Shown: positions 40,121-48,322 of the stretch, piece by piece
Numbering within the stretch: the first letter of the stretch is position 1
Layout of the letters: every line of letters begins with the position of its first letter
DNA from: Francisella persica ATCC VR-331
GTDB lineage: Bacteria > Pseudomonadota > Gammaproteobacteria > Francisellales > Francisellaceae
Direction: 5' to 3'
Assembly: GCF_001653955.1 (NCBI RefSeq)
Contig: NZ_CP013022.1
Location: forward strand, 682,001-746,000
DNA: 64,000 bases
Notes under the pieces: generated by a model
The model's input: the letters and a program-made list of their open reading frames with translations, nothing else
What the model was told of the DNA's origin: nothing
The model's database searches: none
Translations under genes and position numbers: made by a program

Positions 40121-42683
40121 TATTTCTTTAAAGTTTTTAGACATCATTTGAGGAAATTTCCATTTTTGAGATTTCAGCACATATAATATGACTTATAATT
40201 CAATGAAATCTTGGAAATAGTACAGCTTATATAGTAGATTGATAGGCTTTATTTCTAGAATTAAAATATTTTAACTTATCAATCTCTTTACGATACTCAG
40301 TATCATTTTCAGACATTTTATTTTCTTCAAACTTCCTAAAAATTATGTTTTAATTAGCTCTTTATTCTAGCTTAGAATTAGTATATATTTAGTATAATCT
40401 TTAGATTCAGTTAGATATTCTAAGTAATCAGAAGTTATATAATACTATCTAACTGTTGTGAGATATTGACTAATACATGAGAGTTAATATTATTTCTAGC
40501 TGATAAATTAATATATTCTGAACCAAAAGATGGACTGCTAGAAAGATCTAAACTTAATAAAACTATTTTTTCATCTTTACTCCTATTTTTATATTTTAGA
40601 TTAAATAGTTACTTTAAAGTTAACAATAATTGTTGAAAATAATGTTAATAGATGTTCAATTTTGAAAAAATTGTAAACATTTGTTACTTTTGTAGATTTT
40701 GAGCTAAACAGCTAAGTTTACTAAGCAGAAGACAGTCAATTTAACAGCGAAGTTTATTGTGGGCTTCGACAAATTCAAAAGTTGTAAAAATATCTTTTAT
40801 AATTATTAGTAGTTGTTAGTTTTAAGCGAAATTATTTATTTATGAAATTAGATATTAAACATATTGTAAATATGGTTTATAAATCAGCCAAAACTTTATA
40901 TACAGTCAAATTATTTAATAATTTTGATCTTTAAGTTTAGTAGTCACTTTAAAACTACGTGGTTAAATTGTTTTCGATAGATATTTGGAATTGTTGACTT
41001 CAAATATCTTTTTTACGATACAATATCAACATAACCAGTATATTTAATATATTATTTATTATATTTGAAAAAGCTCTTTTCATCTCTTTGATTTGAATAT
41101 ATACAATTCCTTCTTCTATTGAAGAATAGAAGTATAAACTTCATAATCCTCACATAAGCATTCCATAAAATTTACTATATATGTTTTAATAGGCTCAATT
41201 TTTTATTACTTTTTTGTTGTAAGTAGGTAGGTATCTGAGAAAAAAGTATTCATATCGTCAAAATATTTAAGAATTAATGAATTATTGGAATATTTATTCT
41301 CTATCAATAGTTTAGCTTTTGTAAGAGTGGTTTAAAAATCATGAGATATTGCATTTAGAGTAAAAACTCTATTTTTTATTTTTTTTATAGAAAGTAAAAT
41401 TTAAAAAATAGAGTTTTTGCAATAAGTTCAATATTTTTAGTAGTAAATTGAACCTGATTAGGCTAAATAGTAAAGACTAACTACATATTAATTTTAGAGG
41501 AAAGAATATTGATATTATTATTGATAATAATATAAAATGTAGTATATAAAATTTTTAGGGTAACAAATATATATAGCTTTTATAATATCTTGATTTTAAG
41601 TATATTTTTAACTTTTTTCTTTGTAGTTCATGATTAGCTTTAGTGTCAAAAATCTATACTATACATGGTGTTAAATTTAGAAGTGCTATATAGTAACATC
41701 TACTAAATCATCATAAAAGGTATAATTTCAAATAAGTGGTTATATCATTTATAGATATATATAATTTGTGTATTTAGATAATAAACATATGAAATATATA
41801 AGAAACTAAATTAAATATAGCTATAAGAACAAGTATCACTATAAAATAGCTATAGAAAATATTTTTTACTATTATGTTTATTCAACATATATTATCTTTT
41901 ATCAAAAATCGTAATTTAAAATTGTGCTAAATTTCAATAAATCAAAAAGTACGTTTTATTGTAAAACATTAGCATTTTAAATCTATACTGGTTTATATAT
42001 CAATATTATTATTGAAGAGTTAATGAGACAAAGATAATTTGGTTACAAATACTTAATTTGATGCATAGGTAATATAATTTCAGTTGATATTTTATTTAAA
42101 CTTTCTTTCGTGCCAACAAATTCAAAGAAATTAAAGATTTTTCAAGTTAAGTAATTGTGGCAGTTAATATTATGAGTTTTATCGTTTTACTATCATCTAA
42201 TTTAGCAGTAATTGGCTCTATTACATTATTAGTCGAATAGGGGCCGATAAGCTTAGCATTTTTATTTGCAGCTCTAGTTGGAAATTCTCAAGATGATGAG
42301 ATTGTGGTATATGTTTGTGAAGTTGCACCAATTTTAGGCTTTCAGTCTAGCATATTGTATTTTAATTCCAATTGGATTGGTAAATCTTGCTATAGTGATT
42401 GTTAGATATATCCAAGACAACTAAAAAATATCCAAAAACCAACGTAAAAAATCCCTATTATAAAGTCATATGTGACCTATTTATGGGATAGGTTTTATAC
42501 GGATCAATATCGTTGTCTGATCAAAGAATTTGTAAAAAAATGTATGCAAACTACAAACTATTTGGACATTAGTGCGTGGATTAATTATCGAATTAATTCG
42601 CGTAAACCTACATACTCAACGCCATAAGCAATACAGGTAGATAGTTATATTCAAATACTATAAACATAAATACGAATAATTTA
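40121..42683. other. Long gene-free AT-rich region
   Basis: About 2.5 kb with no credible intact gene on either strand. Short readable pieces exist: on -, MSENDTEYRKEIDKLKYFNS near 40310-40240, LLSLDLSSSPSFGSEYINLSAR near 40570-40500, and AKLLIENKYSNNSLILKYFDDM near 41320-41250; on +, SLAFLFAALVGNSQDDEIVVYVCEVAPILG near 42250-42340. I cannot assign families. Base composition is even more A/T-rich than elsewhere. A long hairpin lies at 41362-41418. Most likely the graves of several genes. Confidence 0.5.
41362..41418. repeat. Perfect 17-bp inverted repeat
   Basis: AAAAACTCTATTTTTTA at 41362-41378 and its exact inverted copy at 41402-41418 flank a 23-base A/T-rich loop. It could be a bidirectional terminator left from lost convergent genes, or a miniature element. 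No T-run specific to one strand and no target duplication is evident. Confidence 0.6.
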
Positions 42684-43982
42684 TTAGTTATCTATAGTAT
42701 TTGCAGCTTTCTTAGTAATATTGTGAGGATAAATCATATTTAGAACTATCTTCAAAGTAGAGCCTTGAGCAAGTATCGATAAGATAACTACAGTATAGGT
42801 GATACTAACTATAACATTACCTTCGTCAGGTAATGATAATGCTAAGGCTAAAGATATACCACCTCTGACTCCAGACCAAGCTACAAGCAAATTATCTCTC
42901 GCTGAAGCTCGAGTAAGTTTTTTATCAATTACAGTAATTGGTATTGATATACTAATTAATCTAGCAAATGTTACAATGAATATGCCAGCAGCACCAACCC
43001 AAAAAGCGCCATGATAAAATGGTATACTAGTTAACTCTAAACCTATGAGTATAAATAAGAAAGAGTTAAGCATATTATCAATAACCATCCAAAAGTTATC
43101 GAGTTTTTCTACTTGATCTGGAGATGTTTTTTTACGATCTGAAAGATTATTACCTATGAATAAACCAGCAACGACCATGGCAATAGGTCCTGATACATGT
43201 AAGCTATGAGCGATTACATATCCCATGCTTGCTACAGCTAATGTTACAAAAATTGAAGTTTCAGAGTCCTGATTAGTTTTGAGAAATATTAGTGCGACTC
43301 TAGCAAATATATAACCAAGTAGTATGCCACCACCAGCTTCTGAGCCAATTTGTTTAGCTATTATCCAAACATATTCAATACCATGACCATTAATAGCTTG
43401 TCCAAAATCACCACCACTACCAAAGAAAACGATATTTGATAATACGACGAAAAGGACAATACCTGTAGCATCATTAAATAGTGACTCGCCAACTACACGA
43501 GTTTTTATATGCTTAGGTATAGATTTGTTACCAGCAAGAGTACTAATTACAGCAATAGGATCAGTAGGTGAAATTAATGCGCCGAAAACTAAGCAATAGC
43601 CTAAGCTAATATCAAAACCAACTAATAGACAGAAGCCGTAAATTAATATAGCAGTTGTAAGCGCTGATAGTAATAGACCAATACTTGCAAGTCCAAATAT
43701 GGCTTTTAGTTCTTTTTTTAGATCAATCATATTAAAATGTAGCGCATTGGCAAATAATAAGAAAGATAACATTCCATCAAGAACTGTTTTTTTGAAATCA
43801 AAACTTGATAAAGCCACTACTAAAAAATTTGATGGACTTAAAAAAGAGGCACATAGTGCCGAAAAGGTTATTGAGAGAATTGTTAAGCCTATTGCCTTGG
43901 GTAACTTTAGAAACTTAGTATTAATGTAACTCATCAATGCTGCTACAACAGTTAGCAAACTAAATAAAAAATATTCACTCAT
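42684..43982 (-). CDS. CPA1-family Na+/H+ antiporter (NhaP type)
   Basis: Monovalent cation/proton antiporter of the inner membrane, for pH and sodium balance. The 432 residues form about twelve helices. The family motifs are GALISPTDPIAVIS and RVVGESLFNDATGIVLF, the latter with the ion-binding Asn-Asp pair. The C-terminus is short (no large cytoplasmic domain). It is the third gene of a - strand run with trpS and the PAPS-reductase-like gene, 9 bases after the latter. Ion selectivity cannot be told from sequence. Confidence 0.88.
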   Translation of the reverse strand: MSEYFLFSLLTVVAALMSYINTKFLKLPKAIGLTILSITFSALCASFLSPSNFLVVALSSFDFKKTVLDGMLSFLLFANALHFNMIDLKKELKAIFGLASIGLLLSALTTAILIYGFCLLVGFDISLGYCLVFGALISPTDPIAVISTLAGNKSIPKHIKTRVVGESLFNDATGIVLFVVLSNIVFFGSGGDFGQAINGHGIEYVWIIAKQIGSEAGGGILLGYIFARVALIFLKTNQDSETSIFVTLAVASMGYVIAHSLHVSGPIAMVVAGLFIGNNLSDRKKTSPDQVEKLDNFWMVIDNMLNSFLFILIGLELTSIPFYHGAFWVGAAGIFIVTFARLISISIPITVIDKKLTRASARDNLLVAWSGVRGGISLALALSLPDEGNVIVSITYTVVILSILAQGSTLKIVLNMIYPHNITKKAANTIDN

Positions 43983-43991
43983 AATAATTCC

Positions 43992-44717
43992 CTATAAGCC
44001 ACAGCTATATTCCCAACTGCATGCTTTTGATAATTCTTCTAATAAATTCTTTTGTGTAAAGAAACCATCACTTAACTTGCTAAAAGGTAGATCTCCAAAC
44101 ATAAAGCTGTTTGTTTTAACTTCTAAATCAGTTACTTTCTCAATATCTTGTTTTGTCAATATCTTAAACTGCTGCTGCGTTAAATGTATACATGGTTGGC
44201 ATTCAAGACTATGTTTTGCAGGTTCAAATGGTAACTCTTTGGTTAAGTCGCAAATGTCATTATAGCTATTATTTAGTAAAGGATATGCTAAATGTCTACA
44301 ATCATATCTTTCTTCTTCATCTATATTTTTTAAAAGCTGTGATACACTAGACATATCTTTGCGATGACTAAGTAAAATAGTGGCATTACCATTAGCATCA
44401 AGCTCATCGATTTTATTAAGTAAAGTTATGCCTTTTAGAAAACTAGCACACCAGCTAAACTTTTGCGATGGAAATTGCTTGCGTGTTAAAACTAATTCTT
44501 GGAAAGTATTTTCTGAATTTAAATGAAAGTAGTTTATATTTTCTCTTTTTAGCCAGTCAAAAACTGCTGCTAAATAACTATTCCACCTAGCTGCAGCAAA
44601 TCCTGTATCTACAGATAAAACACAGAAGTTATCTGATAAATTTTGCTTCGCCCAGCATATAAGTGCTAAAGAATGAATGCTATAGTTAGCAATAATTATA
44701 TTACCTAACTTCTGCAT
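43992..44717 (-). CDS. PAPS-reductase-like (adenine nucleotide alpha-hydrolase fold) protein
   Basis: A 241-residue protein that I place with hesitation in the PAPS reductase/PP-loop superfamily. Supporting segments are VLSVDTGFAAARWNSYLAAVFDWLKREN (strand and helix after the PP-loop), FSWCASFLKGITLLNKID (like the WC-x-x-x-x-K segment) and LECQPCIHLTQQQFKIL (a C-x-x-C pair). The PP-loop itself, near residue 10, reads NYSIHSLALI and lacks the SGGKDS consensus, so ATP-pyrophosphatase chemistry may be lost or changed. It lies one base after trpS. Three more cysteine pairs raise the chance of metal binding. Confidence 0.5.
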   Translation of the reverse strand: MQKLGNIIIANYSIHSLALICWAKQNLSDNFCVLSVDTGFAAARWNSYLAAVFDWLKRENINYFHLNSENTFQELVLTRKQFPSQKFSWCASFLKGITLLNKIDELDANGNATILLSHRKDMSSVSQLLKNIDEEERYDCRHLAYPLLNNSYNDICDLTKELPFEPAKHSLECQPCIHLTQQQFKILTKQDIEKVTDLEVKTNSFMFGDLPFSKLSDGFFTQKNLLEELSKACSWEYSCGL

Positions 44718-44718
44718 T

Positions 44719-45723
44719 TTAAATTCCTATGATATCTTTAATTTCTTTGAGTTTATTTTTTGCGAAAGGGTGTACCTTTGCAGCTCCTTGACTAAGAATA
44801 TCATCAACAATTTTAGGATTATGTATATAATAGTCGTATTTTTCTCTAGCATCTCTTAGATACTCATTTATTTTTTCAAAAAGTATTTGTTTGGTATCTC
44901 CCCAACCAAGTCCACCTGCTAAGTACTTCTCTTCTAGGGCAATTATCTCTGATTGGCTTGCAATACTTTTATATATTGCATAAATAGTACAATTATTTGG
45001 ATCTTTTTTCTCTTCAGGTGTTTGAGAATTTGTAATGATTTTCATTACTTGTTTTTTAAGTTTTTTCTCTGTTGAGAAAATAGCTATAATATTATCGTAG
45101 CTTTTTGACATCTTGCGACCATCTAAACCAAGTATAGTTTGGCTATCTTCACTTGTCAGAGCTTGAGGTGCTTTAAGAATTGATTTTTGGTAAATATGGT
45201 TGAAACGGTTGGCGATATCTCGAGCTATTTCTATATGTTGAATTTGGTCTTTACCAACAGGAACTAGATCTGCATCAAACATAAGAATATCTGCAGCCAT
45301 AAGTACAGGATAGTTAAATAATCCTATAGTTATACCTTTATCATGGTCAGTATTCCCCTCTTGAATATTTTGGTCAACTAAAGCTTTGTAAGCATGAGCA
45401 CGATTGAGCAGTCCTTTAGCAGTAGTTGTACTGATAATCCATGTTAATTCCATTATCTCAGGGATATCTGACTGACGATAGAAGTAAGCTTTATCTGGAT
45501 CAAGACCAAGTGCTAGCCAAGATGAGGCTATTTCATAAATGTATTGCTGGCGTAATTTTTTATCCCAAAGCTTGATTAATGAATGTTGGTCAGCAATAAA
45601 GTACATACATTTATATTGATCATTCTTAATCATTTCTATTGCTGGTTTAATAGCACCAATATAGTTACCTAAATGTGGCGTTCCTGATGGAGTAACCCCA
45701 GTTAAAATTATTTTTTGTGACAT
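44719..45723 (-). CDS. trpS: Tryptophanyl-tRNA synthetase
   Basis: Charges tRNA(Trp). The class I signatures are present: TPSGTPHLGNYIGA (HIGH equivalent at about 16-20) and KMSKS at 204-208. The 334 residues are the usual compact bacterial form. The C-terminus QGAAKVHPFAKNKLKEIKDIIG is typical. It heads the - strand run trpS, PAPS-reductase-like gene, Na+/H+ antiporter. The 92 bases upstream separate it from a tRNA-Gly gene on the same strand. Confidence 0.96.
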   Translation of the reverse strand: MSQKIILTGVTPSGTPHLGNYIGAIKPAIEMIKNDQYKCMYFIADQHSLIKLWDKKLRQQYIYEIASSWLALGLDPDKAYFYRQSDIPEIMELTWIISTTTAKGLLNRAHAYKALVDQNIQEGNTDHDKGITIGLFNYPVLMAADILMFDADLVPVGKDQIQHIEIARDIANRFNHIYQKSILKAPQALTSEDSQTILGLDGRKMSKSYDNIIAIFSTEKKLKKQVMKIITNSQTPEEKKDPNNCTIYAIYKSIASQSEIIALEEKYLAGGLGWGDTKQILFEKINEYLRDAREKYDYYIHNPKIVDDILSQGAAKVHPFAKNKLKEIKDIIGI

Positions 45724-45815
45724 TTTTATCTCTATTGGCTTATTAATACATTTTTAAATAATGTGAATTTTAGCATATAAGGACTGTCAAAATAAGAGAA
45801 TTTATCATAAATTTA

Positions 45816-45890
45816 TGGAGCGGGAAACGAGGCTCGAACTCGCGACCCCAACCTTGGCAAGGTTGTGCTCTACCACTGAGCTATTCCCGC
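45816..45890 (-). tRNA. tRNA-Gly, anticodon GCC
   Basis: Read on the - strand it is a 75-nucleotide cloverleaf, GCGGGAA acceptor arm pairing with TTCCCGC, anticodon loop TTGCCAA (GCC), T loop GTTCGAGCC and encoded CCA. It lies 14 bases after the tRNA-Arg gene on the same strand, likely in one transcript. Confidence 0.97.
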
Positions 45891-45904
45891 AAATTTCTGA
45901 AGCA

Positions 45905-45981
45905 TGGCGCACCCAAAGGGATTCGAACCCCTAACCGCTCGGTTCGTAGCCGAGTACTCTATCCAGTTGAGCTATGGGTGC
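45905..45981 (-). tRNA. tRNA-Arg, anticodon ACG
   Basis: Read on the - strand it is a 77-nucleotide cloverleaf with acceptor GCACCCA pairing with TGGGTGC, anticodon stem CTCGG/CCGAG around loop CTACGAA (ACG, normally edited to ICG), T arm GGTTCGAATC and encoded CCA. It reads CGU, CGC and CGA codons. Confidence 0.97.
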
Positions 45982-46012
45982 AAAATCTGAGCCAGATTAT
46001 ATAGCCTTATTT

Positions 46013-46627
46013 TTAGTTAGTCAAGTTTGTTATGTTATTAATTGTATCAATTAATTTATTTTCTAATTCTTGATCACTTAGTTCAGTATTATCTATGATA
46101 AAATCAGCTATTTTTTCTCTTTCTTTATCAGATATTTGTAGATTTATAAAAGCAACGGCTTGCTGTCTATTTTTGCCATCACGCTCCATTAGTCTTCTAA
46201 TTCTAGTTTCAAGATCTGCTTTGATAACTATTACTCTTTTTAAATAATCGTAGTGACGAAAGTTGTATGGTCCTAGTAGTGGGATATCAACAATCGTCAT
46301 AACAGTGTCAGATTCTTTTATTTGTTTCTTTATCTCTTTGTTTATTACTGGATGTAGATAATCTTCTAACCATTTTTTAGCTTCTTTAGACTCAGTAATA
46401 ATAGCTCTCAGCATAGCTCTGTTTATCTGCTTATTCATTATTATTTCATTACCAAATTGTTCGGCTATTTTTTTTATTACTGAAGGTTTTTTAGTGATTT
46501 CTCTACTTATAGTATCTGCACACACAACATTTAAGTTTAGTTTTTCTTTGAGAATTCTTGTTGCTGTTGATTTACCACTTGCAATACCGCCAGTTATACC
46601 AATTGGATAAGTGTTTATAAAATTCAT
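46013..46627 (-). CDS. coaE: Dephospho-CoA kinase
   Basis: Final step of coenzyme A synthesis: phosphorylates the 3'-hydroxyl of dephospho-CoA. The 204 residues have the P-loop [12 protein letters not shown] at 10-21, [10 protein letters not shown], the [13 protein letters not shown] Walker B-like segment and [16 protein letters not shown] near 155. It is upstream of the tRNA pair on the - strand and divergent from the MidA-like gene. In pilus-bearing gammaproteobacteria coaE is often beside pilD; that is not so here. Confidence 0.94.
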   Translation of the reverse strand: MNFINTYPIGITGGIASGKSTATRILKEKLNLNVVCADTISREITKKPSVIKKIAEQFGNEIIMNKQINRAMLRAIITESKEAKKWLEDYLHPVINKEIKKQIKESDTVMTIVDIPLLGPYNFRHYDYLKRVIVIKADLETRIRRLMERDGKNRQQAVAFINLQISDKEREKIADFIIDNTELSDQELENKLIDTINNITNLTN

Positions 46628-46761
46628 CTACAATTTGCTTGTAAAAATTATTTGAGCACAAATTTTAATATTTTTTTTTTAGAAAGTCATATATTTTTTG
46701 AATAAAATATATTTTAAGCTTAAAATTAATTAGAGTTTTATATTTTATAAATTGGTATTTT

Positions 46762-47898
46762 GTGTCGCTTAAAAATATTATCTTAGAGCGGATAAAATCA
46801 TCTAAGCAGCCACTGCTATTTAGAGATTTTATGCAAATGGCTTTATACTATCCTCAACTAGGTTATTATTCTGGAACAAAAGAAAAAATCTCCTCTCAAG
46901 GTGATTTTATTACCGCCACCTCCCAAACGTCTTTATTTGCGCGAACCTTTGCTAGACAGTTTGCAATTGTACTTTGTCAACTTGGTAATGACTGTAGTAT
47001 TATAGAATTTGGTGCAGGTAATGGTAAGTTTGCTGCAGATTGTATTGATGAGCTTGAGAGTTTGGCAAAGTTGCCAAAACATTACGTAATTATAGAGTTA
47101 AGTAATGATCTGAGATTAAGACAGCAGCAATACATTAAGGAAAATAGACCGCATTTATATGACAGATTTATCTGGCTTAATAAATTACCTGAACAAAAGA
47201 TTAAAGCTATTGTATTTGCTAATGAACTTTTAGATGCAATGCCTGTTGATGTTTTTAGATATAAAAATAATAAATTAATACAGCAGGGTGTTATTGTTGC
47301 AAACGATGGTTTTAAATTCTCTGACATGCCACAAAATGATTTTCGTTTTGAGTATGAGTTAAATAGAATTCTAAATGATGGCATTACCTTTGATAATGGT
47401 TATATAAGTGAGATAAATACTTGGATACGACCATGGATTAAATCTTTGCTTGAGTTTTTATCACATGGTATAGTTTTTTTATGTGATTATGGATATCATA
47501 GGGCTCTGTATTATTCAAAAGAAAGATATATGGGAAATTTAGCATGTTATCATCAGCATCATGTTAATTTTGAACCATTTATAAATATTGGCGAACAGGA
47601 TATTACTGCCCATGTTGATTTTACAACTGTTACTGAGGCAGCAGTTGAAGTGGGTTTCCAACTTGATGGCTATATGACTCAAGCGAATTTTCTCAAAAGA
47701 GCTGGCATCTCTAAGGTTTTTAGTGATATATCGCAACGCTTAAGTACAAAACAGCACTTAAAATATAGTAATGATATAAAAGAATTACTAATTAATGACA
47801 AGCTTGCCGAAGTCTTTAAAGTTATTGCTTTTTCATTAGATTTTGACTTTGTTTTAGATGTGTTTGATAATCAAGATAATATTGATTATCTGTTATAG
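46762..47898 (+). CDS. MidA/NDUFAF7-family SAM-dependent methyltransferase
   Basis: Bacterial relative of NDUFAF7, the mitochondrial enzyme that methylates an arginine of complex I; the bacterial substrate is not established. The 378 residues start at a GTG codon (MSLKNIILERIK). Signature segments are MALYYPQLGYYSGTKEKIS, GDFITATSQTSLFARTFARQ, the SAM site IIEFGAGNGKFAADC and VFANELLDAMPVDVFR, then DYGYHRALYYSKERYMGNLACYHQHH. Length is normal. No ribosome binding site close to GTG is obvious. Confidence 0.85.
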   Translation: MSLKNIILERIKSSKQPLLFRDFMQMALYYPQLGYYSGTKEKISSQGDFITATSQTSLFARTFARQFAIVLCQLGNDCSIIEFGAGNGKFAADCIDELESLAKLPKHYVIIELSNDLRLRQQQYIKENRPHLYDRFIWLNKLPEQKIKAIVFANELLDAMPVDVFRYKNNKLIQQGVIVANDGFKFSDMPQNDFRFEYELNRILNDGITFDNGYISEINTWIRPWIKSLLEFLSHGIVFLCDYGYHRALYYSKERYMGNLACYHQHHVNFEPFINIGEQDITAHVDFTTVTEAAVEVGFQLDGYMTQANFLKRAGISKVFSDISQRLSTKQHLKYSNDIKELLINDKLAEVFKVIAFSLDFDFVLDVFDNQDNIDYLL

Positions 47899-48241
47899 AT
47901 TATATTTAAAAGCATAGTGAGAGCTCACTTTAGTAGTCATAATTAGTCTATTAATAACAAAAAAATCTAAACATTTATAAAGATTGTTGAAAAGCTAGCT
48001 GGGCATAAGTCGAAGTCTTATCTTCTTGGCTTGAAAAAGATATTTCGAAAAGTATTTAATATGCTTAGAAGAAATCCTTGATGATATTTAAGGTAAAAAG
48101 CCTTGTAAACTCAGTGTTTTAGCGAAAATATCTAAGACATAATCTAAGTTATATAGTAATCTTTGAGGTTATTGAAGTTGTTAATAAAGTTTTACAAGAT
48201 TATAATTAAACTAATTAAATAGTTAACAAGCTTGTTATTGG
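47899..48241. other. Intergenic stretch without recognisable gene
   Basis: No intact ORF. Near 47980-48060 the + strand reads IVEKLAGHKSKSYLLGLKKIFRKVFNMLRRNP before a stop, perhaps a fragment of a lost small protein of unknown family. Confidence 0.4.
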
Positions 48242-48270
48242 TTGATGTTGTATATCTATTGGCTTATAAT
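48242..48270 (+). promoter_or_regulatory. Probable promoter of aceE-aceF-lpd
   Basis: TTGATG at 48242-48247 and a perfect TATAAT at 48265-48270 with a 17-base spacer lie about 50 bases before the aceE start codon, which has a GGAGG ribosome binding site. No clear PdhR-type operator is visible. Confidence 0.6.
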
Positions 48271-48322
48271 CTGGCAATAAGTTTTAATTTCGTTAATATT
48301 CGATTAATTCGGAGGATAAAAG

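Noticed and set aside
40842-40935. 30-codon open frame on + in the empty region
   Set aside because: Too short, no ribosome binding site, no recognisable sequence.
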